A DNA stretch of 64,000 nt from positions 2,480,001 to 2,544,000 of the forward strand of contig NZ_JADBEB010000001.1 in NCBI RefSeq assembly GCF_014874095.1. The letters run 5' to 3'. The notes under the pieces were generated by a model. That model saw nothing but the letters and a program-made list of their open reading frames with translations. It ran no database searches and was not told where the DNA came from. Source of the DNA: Plantactinospora soyae (GTDB taxonomy: Bacteria > Actinomycetota > Actinomycetes > Mycobacteriales > Micromonosporaceae). The position numbers and the translations under genes are program-made. This document shows, in pieces, positions 24,997-34,121 of the stretch. Positions within the stretch are counted from its first letter, which is position 1. The number at the start of each line of letters is the position of its first letter.

Positions 24997-26483
24997 CGAT
25001 CGGCGCGTCCCGGCTGGGCCTCGGCGCGCTGCGCCGGCTGCCCGAACCGAGCCGTCCGCTGGTGCGGCCCGGCACGGTACCGGCCGGGATCGTGCACCTC
25101 GGGCTGGGCGCGTTCCACCGGGCCCACCAGGCGGTCTACACCGAGGCGGCGATCGCCGCGGCGGGTGGCGACTGGGGCATCGTGGGGGTGGCGCCGCGCA
25201 GCACCGACATGGTGACCAAGCTCGCCGCCCAGGACTGCCTGTTCAGCGTCACCAGCACCTCCGGCGACGGCAACCTGACCCGGGTGGTCGGGGCGCTCGG
25301 GCAGGTCCGGCACGCCGCCAGTGACCCGGCGGCGATCGTGGCGCTGCTCGCCGACCCGGCGATCCGGATGGTCACGCTGACGGTGACCGAGAAGGCGTAC
25401 CAGATGGATCCGGCGACCGGTCGGCTCCGTCCGGACGAGGCGGTCGTGGCCGACCTCACCACCGACCGGCCGCCGCTGACCGTGCCCGGCCTGCTGGTCC
25501 AGGGGCTGCTGGCCCGCGTCGCCGCGGACGCCGGCCCGATCACGCTGCTGAGCTGCGACAACCTGCCGTCCAACGGCATCCGCCTGGCCGGCCTGGTCAC
25601 CCAGTCCCTGGAGTACGCCGACGGCCGGGTGCCGACGGCCGCCGTCGACTGGGTACGCGACAACGTCAGCTTCCCCTGCTCGATGGTGGACCGGATCGTT
25701 CCGGCGAGTACGGAGCAGACCCTGGCGGACGCGCGGACGGCGCTCGGGGTGACCGACCTGGCGGCGGTGGCCGCCGAGCCGTACCGGCAGTGGGTGATCG
25801 AGGATCGGTTCCCCGGTGGGCGGCCGGCCTGGGAACGGGCCGGTGCGGTGCTCACCGACGACGCCGGCCCGTGGGAGCGGCTCAAGCTGCGGGCGCTGAA
25901 CGGGGTGCACTCGGCCACCGCCTATCTGGGCGCGTTGGCCGGCCGGGAAACCATCGCCGAGGCGCTGGAGATCCCGCACCTGCGGGACGTGATGCGTCGG
26001 CTGATCGCCGAGGACGTGGCGGCCAGCTTCACCCCGCCGGACGGCGTCTCGGTGGTCGACTACGGCGAGGAGGTGCTGGAGCGGTTCGCCAATCCGGTGA
26101 TCCGGCACCGCACCATCCAGATCGCCATGGACGGCTCGCAGAAGCTGCCGCAGCGGGTGCTGCACACCATCGAGGACGTGCGGGCGGCCGGTGGTCGGCC
26201 CCGCTGGGCGGCCCTGGTCGTCGCGGCCTGGATGCGCTTCACCCTGGGCCGGGCCGACGACGGTACGGCGCTGCCGCTGGACGACCCGCTGGCGACGCGG
26301 ATCCGGGCGGCGCTTGCCGCCGGCAAGGACTCCCCGGCCGGGGTGGTGGACGCGCTGTTCGGGCTGACCGAGGTCTTCCCGGCGGAACTGGCCGCCGACG
26401 ACGAGGTACGCGAACTCGTCGTCGAGTGGCTCACCGCACTGGACCGGCACGGCGTGGAGAAGACCCTGGCAGGTGTGGCATGA
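24987..26483 (+). CDS. mannitol-dehydrogenase-family oxidoreductase, probable fructuronate/tagaturonate reductase
   Basis: A 498-aa NAD(P)-dependent long-chain polyol dehydrogenase (MtlD/UxuB family). The N-terminal Rossmann segment reads GIVHLGLGAFHRAHQAVYTE. LSCDNLPSNG precedes the catalytic signature K300-x4-N305-x2-H308 (KLRALNGVH). In this context it likely reduces the keto-uronate made by UxaC to an aldonate (mannonate or altronate). ATG 24987 overlaps the dehydratase stop. The family also includes mannitol 2-dehydrogenases, which the sequence alone does not exclude. Confidence 0.88.
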   Translation: MGVTIGASRLGLGALRRLPEPSRPLVRPGTVPAGIVHLGLGAFHRAHQAVYTEAAIAAAGGDWGIVGVAPRSTDMVTKLAAQDCLFSVTSTSGDGNLTRVVGALGQVRHAASDPAAIVALLADPAIRMVTLTVTEKAYQMDPATGRLRPDEAVVADLTTDRPPLTVPGLLVQGLLARVAADAGPITLLSCDNLPSNGIRLAGLVTQSLEYADGRVPTAAVDWVRDNVSFPCSMVDRIVPASTEQTLADARTALGVTDLAAVAAEPYRQWVIEDRFPGGRPAWERAGAVLTDDAGPWERLKLRALNGVHSATAYLGALAGRETIAEALEIPHLRDVMRRLIAEDVAASFTPPDGVSVVDYGEEVLERFANPVIRHRTIQIAMDGSQKLPQRVLHTIEDVRAAGGRPRWAALVVAAWMRFTLGRADDGTALPLDDPLATRIRAALAAGKDSPAGVVDALFGLTEVFPAELAADDEVRELVVEWLTALDRHGVEKTLAGVA

Positions 26484-27745
26484 CGGAACGGGACCGGAAC
26501 GGGGCGCCGCCGAGGGTGGCGCTGATCGGCGCGAGCGGGCACGGGAACTGGCACCGCCGGACCATGGCGCCGCTGCACGACGCGGGCCGGCTGGAGCTGG
26601 TCGCCCTGGTCGACGTACGGCCGGTGGAGGCCGCACCGGACGCGCCGATCCCGCCCGGTACCCGGGTCTTCACCGACCATCGGGAGATGCTCGGGGCGGT
26701 ACGCCCGGACGTGGTGGTGATCTGTACGCCGCCACACACGCACCTGCCGATCGCACTGGACGCGCTGGCGGCCGGGGCGGACCTGCTGCTGGAGAAGCCG
26801 CCGGTGCTGTCGCTGGCCGAGCACCGTACCCTGGCCGCCGCCCTGGCCCGGACCGGCCGGGTGGCCCAGATCGGCTTCCAGGCGCTCGGCTCGGCGGCGC
26901 TGCGCGAACTGACCTCGGCGGTCGCCGACGGCCGGCTCGGCCGGGTCACCGGGATCTCCACAGTGGCGTCCTGGCAACGCACCGACGGCTACTACGCCCG
27001 GTCGCCGTGGGCCGGCCGGCGCAGCCTGGACGGGCGTCCGGCGCTGGACGGCGTACTGGTCAATCCGCTGGCGCACGCGGTCATGCAGTGCCTCGCGGTG
27101 GCGCAGGCGGCGGTGGCCGCCGGAGTTGCCGCGCCGACGGTCGGCGCTGCCGGGCCGGTCGACGACGGGACCGACGGTGCCGCACCGGACTGGCCGGTCC
27201 AGGCCGAACTGGAGCGCTACCGGACCCGGCCCATCGAGGTGGACGACACCGCGTCGCTGCGGGTGACGCTCGGCTGCGGCCTGCCGGTGGTGGCCGCGGT
27301 GACGCTCGCCGGTGAGGACTTCATCGCGGGCGAGGTGATCGTGCACGGTACCGCCGGACGGGCGGTGCTGGAGTACCCGACGGACCGGTTGACCCTGCCG
27401 GGCGATCCGGGACCACGGGAGGTGTCCGGCCGGGCCGGACTGCTGGAGAACCTGCTGGACCATCGGGACGACCCGGCCGGCGTGCCGCTGATCGTGCCGC
27501 TGGCCCGTACCGCGGGCTTCACCGCCCTGGTCCAGGTGATCCAGGCCGCTCCCGAACCGGCGCTGGTCGCCGGGGAGCGGGTGGTGGCGAACGGGGAGCC
27601 GCCGGACCGGGTGCTCACCATCCGGGGGATCAACGCGGTGCTGCGGCGGGCGGCGGCCGAGGGCGCGCTGCTGTCGGAGCTGGGCGTGCCCTGGGCGGTG
27701 AAACCGCACCGGACGACGGTGGAGGGGGAGATCGGCGGTGAGTGA
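26480..27745 (+). CDS. Gfo/Idh/MocA-family oxidoreductase
   Basis: A 421-aa Rossmann-fold dehydrogenase-like protein, the second in this locus. It starts PRVALIGASGHGNWHRR, with the nucleotide loop degenerate relative to GxGxxG (GASGHG). The catalytic-lysine motif reads EKPPV, and the C-terminal domain contains DGVLVNPLAHAVMQ with a candidate histidine. ATG overlaps the upstream stop (ATGA), making it the last gene of the uxaC operon. The substrate is unknown; it is only distantly like the 20841 protein, so the two probably act on different sugars. Confidence 0.85.
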   Translation: MTERDRNGAPPRVALIGASGHGNWHRRTMAPLHDAGRLELVALVDVRPVEAAPDAPIPPGTRVFTDHREMLGAVRPDVVVICTPPHTHLPIALDALAAGADLLLEKPPVLSLAEHRTLAAALARTGRVAQIGFQALGSAALRELTSAVADGRLGRVTGISTVASWQRTDGYYARSPWAGRRSLDGRPALDGVLVNPLAHAVMQCLAVAQAAVAAGVAAPTVGAAGPVDDGTDGAAPDWPVQAELERYRTRPIEVDDTASLRVTLGCGLPVVAAVTLAGEDFIAGEVIVHGTAGRAVLEYPTDRLTLPGDPGPREVSGRAGLLENLLDHRDDPAGVPLIVPLARTAGFTALVQVIQAAPEPALVAGERVVANGEPPDRVLTIRGINAVLRRAAAEGALLSELGVPWAVKPHRTTVEGEIGGE

Positions 27746-27877
27746 CATGCGGGTTCGGTGCGCGACAACGGAGAACATGCTGCAAATCACGGGGACAACT
27801 GCCAGCTAGAAATCGGACCGAATACCCCTCTTCTCGGCAATGGGTGGCCGAGGTAATCGCCATTGCCCCCATTTAAT

Positions 27878-27919
27878 GCAACATATCTGCAAACGCTACT
27901 CATTGACACTTTTAAGTGT
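27878..27919. promoter_or_regulatory. AT-rich promoter/operator region of the first pectate lyase gene
   Basis: This is the most AT-rich part of the 253-base gap at 27746-27998. It has two TGCAA half-sites (27878-27882 and 27888-27893) matching the half-site of the LacI operators near 20.7 kb. An ACACTT-TT-AAGTGT inverted repeat (27906-27919) overlaps a TTGACA -35-like hexamer at 27903-27908. No -10 element is convincing. The layout suggests repressor control in step with the catabolic genes. Confidence 0.45.
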
Positions 27920-27998
27920 TCCTATCTACCTTTCATAACAAGAGGATTTCGTACCCGTTACGAGATCCGGCGAACGGTAGACAGACACGGAGAGTGCG

Positions 27999-29369
27999 AT
28001 GCGATCGAGCAGGTTGACCGCCACCGTGGTCGGCAGTCTCCTCGTGATGGTTTCCGGCGCCGCCCTGGTGGTGCCCGGTACGGCCAGCGCGACCGGTGGA
28101 GACGACGACCGACTGTCCTGGGGAGCCCGTTCGCTGGGCCGGCAGGTGTTGCCGGCCGGTGACGGCTGGGCCGCCGCCGGGCCCGGCACCACCGGCGGAT
28201 CGACGGCGACGCCGGAACAGGTGCACGTGGTGCGGAGCCGGACCGAGCTGGTCGCGGCCCTGGGCGGCGACAACGCCACCAACCGCGGCAACGCGACGCC
28301 GAAGATAATCTACGTTCAGGGCCTGGTGGACGGCTACGAGGACGCCGACGGGCGCCTGACGAGCTGTGCCGACCTGGCCGATCCCGAGTACTCGCTGGAC
28401 GCCTACCTGGCCGCGTACGACCCGGCGACCTGGGGCCGGGTGGCGCCGTCCGGGCCACTGGAGCAGGCCCGGGTGCGGTCGGTGGCCAACCAGACCCGGC
28501 AGACCCAGATCAACGTCGGGCCGAACACCACCATCGTCGGACTGCGCGGGGCGACCCTGCGGGGGCTGACCCTGATGGTGGACACCGCGAACAACGTGAT
28601 CGTCCGGAACCTGCACTTCGCCGACGCCCGGGACTGCTTTCCGGCCTGGTCGCCCACTGACGGCGACGCCGGCAACTGGAACTCGCAGTTCGACCTGATG
28701 TCGGTACGACGCAGCGAGAACGTCTGGGTCGACCACAACACCTTCACCGACGGCGACAACCCGGACAGTGAACTGCCGGTCCACTTCGGTCGGCCGTACA
28801 TGGTGCACGACGGATCGCTCGACGTCACGCACACCGCGAGCCGGGTGACCGCCTCGTACAACCGGTTCGTCGCCCGGGACAAGGTGATGCTGATCGGCTC
28901 GTCGAACACCGTCGGCCCGGACGTCGGCCGGCTGAACGTGACGCTGCACCACAACCTGTTCGAGGGCACGATGCAACGCCTGCCGAGAGTGCGGTTCGGC
29001 CAGGTCGACATCTACAACAACCACTACCGGCTCTCCGGTACGGGCTTCGGCTACGCCCTCGGCGTCGGGGTCCAGTCGGCGATCCACGCCGAGAACAACT
29101 ACTTCGCGCTCGGCTCCGACATCACGGCTGCGGACCTGCTCTACGACTGGGACGGCACCGTGATCACCGTACGCGGCAACTGGGTCCGTACCGGTAGGGC
29201 ACCGGCGCGCCCGGTCGACCTGCTCGCCGCGTACAACGCCGAACACGACCCCGACCTGTCTCCGGACGCCGGCTGGACGCCGATGCTCCGCGCCGGACCG
29301 GTCCTGCCCGCCCCGCTCGTACCCCTGGTGGTCCAGGCCCTCGCCGGCGCCGGCCGCCTACCGGTGTAA
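27999..29369 (+). CDS. secreted pectate lyase, PL1 family, single domain
   Basis: A 456-aa protein with a Sec-type signal peptide (about residues 1-31, ending ASA). The remainder is a right-handed beta-helix pectate lyase: TTIVGLRGA, NVIVRNLHF, ENVWVDHNTFTDGD near residue 243 with calcium-binding Asp residues, then MLIGSS and LPRVRFG near 330 holding the catalytic arginine region. It cleaves polygalacturonate by beta-elimination outside the cell. It lacks the N-terminal accessory domain of the three neighbours and is a more distant PL1 member. Its stop codon TAA lies inside the following hairpin repeat. Confidence 0.92.
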   Translation: MRSSRLTATVVGSLLVMVSGAALVVPGTASATGGDDDRLSWGARSLGRQVLPAGDGWAAAGPGTTGGSTATPEQVHVVRSRTELVAALGGDNATNRGNATPKIIYVQGLVDGYEDADGRLTSCADLADPEYSLDAYLAAYDPATWGRVAPSGPLEQARVRSVANQTRQTQINVGPNTTIVGLRGATLRGLTLMVDTANNVIVRNLHFADARDCFPAWSPTDGDAGNWNSQFDLMSVRRSENVWVDHNTFTDGDNPDSELPVHFGRPYMVHDGSLDVTHTASRVTASYNRFVARDKVMLIGSSNTVGPDVGRLNVTLHHNLFEGTMQRLPRVRFGQVDIYNNHYRLSGTGFGYALGVGVQSAIHAENNYFALGSDITAADLLYDWDGTVITVRGNWVRTGRAPARPVDLLAAYNAEHDPDLSPDAGWTPMLRAGPVLPAPLVPLVVQALAGAGRLPV

Positions 29370-29422
29370 GGAAGGGCCCCCTGTTATCGCTTTCTGTAGA
29401 AGAAGGGCCCCTTCCTAACACC
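29364..29422 (+). repeat. stop-codon-associated hairpin repeat, copy 2
   Basis: Arms GTGTAAGGAAGGGCCCC and GGGCCCCTTCCTAACACC surround the centre TTATCGCTTTCTGTAGA. The TAA stop of the pectate lyase gene (29367-29369) is part of the left arm. The next gene's start is only 35 bases downstream, leaving room for an RBS but hardly for a promoter. Confidence 0.92.
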
Positions 29423-29457
29423 TCAGATCCCTCCCACCACCACAAGGAGGCTCAACT

Positions 29458-31080
29458 GTGCACGCCAACCAGCCCCACGCCCGGCCCCGGTGGCGACTGC
29501 TCGCCATCGCGGGCGCGGCCGGAATGCTCACCGCCGCCGCCCTGACCGTCGCGGTACCGGCCGCCTTCGCCGACACCCTGTTGACCGACAACTTCGAGGA
29601 CGGGAACTCCACCGGCTGGTCGACCTCCGGCGGAAGCTGGTCGGTCGCCACCGACGGCAGCCGGGTCTACCGGCAGTCGGGGCAGAGCAGTGACGCCCGT
29701 ACCCTGACCGGGACGACGTCCTGGAGCGACTACGCGGTGCAGGCCCGGGTCAAGCCGACCGGATTCAACGGCGCCAACCGGCACGTCGGGGTGATCGCCC
29801 GGGCGCAGAGCAGCAGCCGCTACTACGCGCTGGTGGTGACCAGCGGCGGCGGGGTGCAACTGGTGAAGCGGGACGGATCGGCGCCGGTCGCGCTGGCCAG
29901 CGGCTCCGGCGCGGTGCCGGTGAACAGCTGGGCGACGCTGCGGCTGGAGGCCACCGGCAGCTCGCTGCGCGGGTACGTCAACGGCAGCCTCGCGGTCCAG
30001 GCCACCGACTCCGTCCTTCCTGCCGGCCGGGTCGGCCTGGCCGCCTCGTACGCCAGCGCGTCCTTCGACGACATCGAGGTCGCGACCGTCACCGGTACGC
30101 CGCCGACCGGTGGACCGACCGGCGGGCCGACGCTGCCGCCGACCGGGCCGCCGCTCGATCCGGGTGCACCGCCGATCGGCTTCGCCTCGGTGAACTCGCT
30201 CGGCCAGAACGGCACCACCGGTGGGGCCGGCGGCCCGACCGTGACGGTCAGCAACGCCACCGACTTCCTCACCGCGGTCAGTCAGTCAGGCCCGCTGAAC
30301 ATCCGGGTGAACGGCATGATCGCGCTGCCCGGCCCGATGCACGACGTGATGTCGGACAAGACGATCGTCGGGGTGGGCGCCAGTTCGGGGATCACCGGCG
30401 GCGGGCTGAACATCGGCCTGCCGGTCAGCGACGCGACCAGTCCGCCGGCGAACGCCGTACACAACGTGATCGTCCGTAATCTGAACTTCCGGAACACCGT
30501 GGACGACGCGATCAACGTGCAGATGTTCTCGCACCACATCTGGATCGACCACAACGACCTGTCGGCCGGCTACGACGGTCTGATCGACATCAAGCGCGGA
30601 TCGAGCTACGTGACGGTGTCGTGGAACCACACCCACCATCACACCAAGAACATGCTGCTCGGCCACGACGACAGCAACGCGGCGCAGGACACCGGTTACC
30701 TGAAGGTGACGTACCACAACAACTGGTTCGACCGGACGCCGCAGCGCAACCCCCGGGTCCGGTTCGGCGACCCGGTGCACGTCTTCAACAACTACTTCGT
30801 CTACAACACCGACGTCGGCGTGGCCTGCCAGCTCAACTCGGGCTGTGTGGTCGAGGGAAACTACTTCGAGGACGTCGAGGTGCCCTGGTCGATCAGCTAC
30901 GCCGGATCCCGGGGCCGGCTGGTCGCCCGCAACAACGTGCTGGCCGGTACGAGTGAGCAGGGCGACTCGGGTGGTTCGGTGACCGAGCCGAGCACCTACT
31001 ACCCGTACACGGTCGCCGACCCGAACGGCGTGCGGGCGGCGGTCATGGCGGGCAGCGGCACCGGGAAGCTCCCCTTCTAG
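29458..31080 (+). CDS. secreted pectate lyase with N-terminal LamG/CBM-like domain
   Basis: A 540-aa extracellular enzyme. A signal peptide ends near residue 38 (PAAFA). A beta-sandwich accessory domain (about 39-210) starts TDNFEDGNSTGW, with RLEATGSSLRGYVNG and ASFDDIEV, resembling concanavalin-like carbohydrate-binding modules. A Pro/Thr/Gly linker (about 215-238) follows, then a PL1 domain (about 240-540) with HHIWIDHNDLSAGYDGLIDI, MLLGHDD and NPRVRFGDPVHVFNNY. Polygalacturonate lyase activity is expected. AAGGAGG is eight bases before GTG 29458. It shares this architecture with the next two genes, pointing to tandem duplication. Confidence 0.94.
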   Translation: MHANQPHARPRWRLLAIAGAAGMLTAAALTVAVPAAFADTLLTDNFEDGNSTGWSTSGGSWSVATDGSRVYRQSGQSSDARTLTGTTSWSDYAVQARVKPTGFNGANRHVGVIARAQSSSRYYALVVTSGGGVQLVKRDGSAPVALASGSGAVPVNSWATLRLEATGSSLRGYVNGSLAVQATDSVLPAGRVGLAASYASASFDDIEVATVTGTPPTGGPTGGPTLPPTGPPLDPGAPPIGFASVNSLGQNGTTGGAGGPTVTVSNATDFLTAVSQSGPLNIRVNGMIALPGPMHDVMSDKTIVGVGASSGITGGGLNIGLPVSDATSPPANAVHNVIVRNLNFRNTVDDAINVQMFSHHIWIDHNDLSAGYDGLIDIKRGSSYVTVSWNHTHHHTKNMLLGHDDSNAAQDTGYLKVTYHNNWFDRTPQRNPRVRFGDPVHVFNNYFVYNTDVGVACQLNSGCVVEGNYFEDVEVPWSISYAGSRGRLVARNNVLAGTSEQGDSGGSVTEPSTYYPYTVADPNGVRAAVMAGSGTGKLPF

Positions 31081-31083
31081 TCC

Positions 31084-31117
31084 GGCGGGTGCCGCCGACG
31101 CCCCGGCGGCACCCGCC
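31084..31117 (+). terminator. hairpin terminator after the second pectate lyase gene
   Basis: A perfect 13-bp stem (GGCGGGTGCCGCC, 31084-31096, with 31105-31117) and an 8-base loop begin three bases after the stop codon. There is no T-tract, as is usual in high-GC actinobacteria. Confidence 0.75.
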
Positions 31118-31133
31118 CCCTTCGGTCCTTTCT

Positions 31134-31147
31134 GGAAAGCGCTATCC
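31134..31147. promoter_or_regulatory. AGCGCT-centred palindrome upstream of the double-domain pectate lyase
   Basis: GGAAAGCGCTATCC is palindromic except for one base pair and has the central-CG form of LacI-family operators. It lies about 180 bases upstream of the third pectate lyase gene. The same AAGCGCT core occurs just upstream of the MsiK-type ATPase gene (36923-36932). It differs from the TGCAAA operators, so a second LacI-type regulator may be involved. Confidence 0.4.
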
Positions 31148-31322
31148 CAGGCGGTGCGGCACCGACGCCCGCTCCGCCGCCGACGGCCCACCCCGCGCGG
31201 CCGCACCACCCGTGGCCACCGCCCCCTGATCCTCCTGATCCGGGGAGGCCGCGACGCTCAAAGATCGACGGATGTCGATCAAGATGCCCGGCCCGGGCAG
31301 TCGTACAACCGAGGAGGAATTC

Positions 31323-33932
31323 GTGAGTACCACCACCGACACCCGGCGGAGACATCGCCGCGGTCTCCTGCTCGCGACGGGGGCCGCGCTCACGGCGGTC
31401 GCCCTCGCGATCGGGATGGGCGCCGCCGCCCACGCGGCGACGCTCTTCACCGACGACTTCGAGGACGGCAACTCGACCGGCTGGACGGCGTCCGGTGGCA
31501 CCTGGTCGGTCGCCGCCGACGGAAGCCAGGTCTACCGGCAGGCCGGTACCAGCAGTGACGCACGGGCGCTCGCCGGCACGACGAGCTGGAACAACTATTC
31601 CGTACAGACAAGGGTCAAGCCGACCGCGTTCAACGGGTCGAACCGGTTCGTCGCGGTACTGGCCCGGGTGCAGAGCACCACCAGCTACTACTACCTGGCA
31701 CTGCGCAGCAACAACACCGTCGAACTGAAGCGGCTCAGCAGCGGCACCTCGACCACCCTCGACACGGCCAGCGTGACGGTCGGCCTGAACAGCTGGTACA
31801 CGCTGCGGCTCGACGTCTCGGGCACCTCACTGCGCGGGTACGTCAACGGCTCGCTGCTCACCGAGGGCACCGACAGCCAGTACAGCACCGGCCGGATCGG
31901 CGTGGCCACCTTCAACGCCACGGCCAACTTCGACGACGTCCTGGTCAGCGACAGCGTGACGAGCCCGACGACGCCGCCGACGACCGGCCCGACCAACCCG
32001 ACCCCGACCCCGACCGGCAACCCCGGCCAGAACGTGGCCGACGGCTGGGCCTCGGTGAACGCGCTGGGCCAGAACGGCACCACCGGCGGCGCGGGCGGCT
32101 CGACCGTCACGGTCACCTCGGCGTCACAGTTCATCACCGAGGCGGCCTCGGCCGGACCGAGGATCATCCAGGTCAACGGGATGATCGACCTTCCCGGCCC
32201 GATGCACGAGGTCAGCTCGGACAAGACGATCGTCGGGCTCGGATCCAACTCCGGCTTCACCGGCGGTGGCCTGAACATCGGTCTGGCGATCGACGACGAC
32301 ATCACCTCGCCACCGTCCAACGCGGTGCACAACGTCATCCTGCGGAACCTCAACTTCCGGAACTGGGACGACGACGCGGTCAACGTGCAGATGTACTCGC
32401 ACCACATCTGGATCGACCACAACACCTGGACGACCGGCGCGGACGGCGGCGTCGACGTCAAGCGCGGCTCGTCGTACGTGACGATCTCGTACAACCACGC
32501 CGACGGCACCGACAAGAACATGCTGCTCGGCCACGACGACGGCAACGCCGCCCAGGACGTCGGGTACCTGAAGGTCAGCTACCACCACAACTTCTTCGAC
32601 AGCACCAACCAGCGCAACCCGCGGGTCCGCTTCGGCGACCAGGTGCACGTCTACAACAACTATTACCTCAACACCGGCAGCTACGGTGTCGCGTCGACCG
32701 AGAACGCGGGCGTCATAGTCGAGGGCAACTACTTCGAGAACGTCGACGACCCGTACCACCTCGGTGAGGGGGACTCCGGCGACGGCCGGCTGGTGGCCCG
32801 GAACAACTGCCTGATCAACTCGGGCTCCGGCCAGACCGGTGGCAGCGTGAGTAACCCGTCGTACTCGTACACCATCCAGACGGCCTGCGACATGAAGGCC
32901 GTGGTGACCGCGCAGTCCGGCGTCGGCCGGGTCGGGCTGCCCAGCGGGCCGACCCCGCCCCCGACCACCCCGGCGCCGACCACCGACCCGCCGCCGACCC
33001 CGACCACCCCGCCGCCGACCACCGGCCCGCCGCAGAACGGACTGGTCGGCTGGGCCGCCCAGGCCGGCGGCACCACCGGCGGTGCGGGCGGTTCCACGGT
33101 GACCGTGTCGAGCTGGGCCGACCTCCGGACCCAGGCGCAGGCCTCCGGTGCCCGGACCATCCTGGTCAACGGCATGCTCAGCGGCTCGGGCACCATCGAG
33201 GTCACGGCCAACAAGACGATCCGGGGCGTCGGCGCGAACTCCGGCTTCTCCGGTACCACCCTCAACATCGAGGACATGGAACCGGCGAACGTCATCGTCC
33301 AGAACCTCAACATCCGTGGCGTACCCGGTGGGGACGCGATCCAGATCGAGAACGCCACCCACATCTGGATCGACCACAACACCCTCTCCAGCACCATCGA
33401 GGACGACGTCGACTTCTACGACGGCATGGTCGACATCACCCACGCCGGTGACTACATCACCCTGTCCTGGAACGTCGTCCGCAACCACTGGAAGACCTCG
33501 CTGGTCGGCCACTCCGACGGCAACTCCGGCGAGGACGAGGGTCACCTGCGGATCACGTACCACCACAACTGGTTCGACCGGACCTTCGAACGCAGCCCCC
33601 GGGTGCGCTTCGGCGAGACGGTCCACGTCTTCAACAACTACTACTCCAACGTCAACAACAACTCCGACTCGTACGCCATCGCCTCGACCATGGACGCCGG
33701 CGTACTCGTCGAATCGAACGTCTTCGAGAACGTGCAGCAGGCGTGCTGGTCGGCGAGCGGGTACGCGGACTCCGATCCCGGCCGGCTGGTGGCCCGCAAC
33801 AACTCGCTCACCAACTCCGGGCCGTGTGAGGTCAACGGGTCCGTGGCCGCGCTCCCGTACAGCTACAGCGCCGAGAACGTCGCCACGGTCAAGGCGTCCG
33901 TCACGGCGAATGCGGGCGCGGGCAGGATCTGA
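31323..33932 (+). CDS. secreted pectate lyase with two tandem PL1 catalytic domains
   Basis: An 869-aa secreted protein. After a basic, twin-arginine-containing signal peptide (to about residue 38) come a LamG/CBM-like domain (39-213), a Pro/Thr linker (214-238) and PL1 domain 1 (239-540). A second Pro/Thr-rich linker (540-573) leads to PL1 domain 2 (574-869). Both PL1 domains keep the WIDHNT strand and the PRVRFG arginine loop. Domain 1 resembles neighbouring Pels (DVKRGSSYVTISYN); domain 2 is diverged (DDVDFYDGMVDITHAGD, LVGHSDGNSGED). GAGGAGG lies upstream of GTG 31323. It is probably processive or dual-specificity on pectic polymers. Confidence 0.93.
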   Translation: MSTTTDTRRRHRRGLLLATGAALTAVALAIGMGAAAHAATLFTDDFEDGNSTGWTASGGTWSVAADGSQVYRQAGTSSDARALAGTTSWNNYSVQTRVKPTAFNGSNRFVAVLARVQSTTSYYYLALRSNNTVELKRLSSGTSTTLDTASVTVGLNSWYTLRLDVSGTSLRGYVNGSLLTEGTDSQYSTGRIGVATFNATANFDDVLVSDSVTSPTTPPTTGPTNPTPTPTGNPGQNVADGWASVNALGQNGTTGGAGGSTVTVTSASQFITEAASAGPRIIQVNGMIDLPGPMHEVSSDKTIVGLGSNSGFTGGGLNIGLAIDDDITSPPSNAVHNVILRNLNFRNWDDDAVNVQMYSHHIWIDHNTWTTGADGGVDVKRGSSYVTISYNHADGTDKNMLLGHDDGNAAQDVGYLKVSYHHNFFDSTNQRNPRVRFGDQVHVYNNYYLNTGSYGVASTENAGVIVEGNYFENVDDPYHLGEGDSGDGRLVARNNCLINSGSGQTGGSVSNPSYSYTIQTACDMKAVVTAQSGVGRVGLPSGPTPPPTTPAPTTDPPPTPTTPPPTTGPPQNGLVGWAAQAGGTTGGAGGSTVTVSSWADLRTQAQASGARTILVNGMLSGSGTIEVTANKTIRGVGANSGFSGTTLNIEDMEPANVIVQNLNIRGVPGGDAIQIENATHIWIDHNTLSSTIEDDVDFYDGMVDITHAGDYITLSWNVVRNHWKTSLVGHSDGNSGEDEGHLRITYHHNWFDRTFERSPRVRFGETVHVFNNYYSNVNNNSDSYAIASTMDAGVLVESNVFENVQQACWSASGYADSDPGRLVARNNSLTNSGPCEVNGSVAALPYSYSAENVATVKASVTANAGAGRI

Positions 33933-33998
33933 CTCCGCAACGGCACAGGCACAGCCAGCGTTAACAGGCAATAGCTGAAAGGCACAGGCGTAGGTGGA

Positions 33999-34030
33999 GG
34001 CCGGCGACCGGCATCGGTCGGTCGCCGGCC
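33999..34030 (+). terminator. hairpin terminator after the double-domain pectate lyase
   Basis: A perfect 12-bp stem (GGCCGGCGACCG, 33999-34010, with 34019-34030) and an 8-base loop, about 65 bases after the stop. No T-tract. It lies between two co-directional pectate lyase genes. Confidence 0.6.
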
Positions 34031-34121
34031 CCCACGACGTCGGCACAGCGCGAAGCGGCAGCCGCCGCCCCACCACGGCACGTCGCGCGCGACGATGCGC
34101 GCAGCGAAACTGGAGGCAGAG

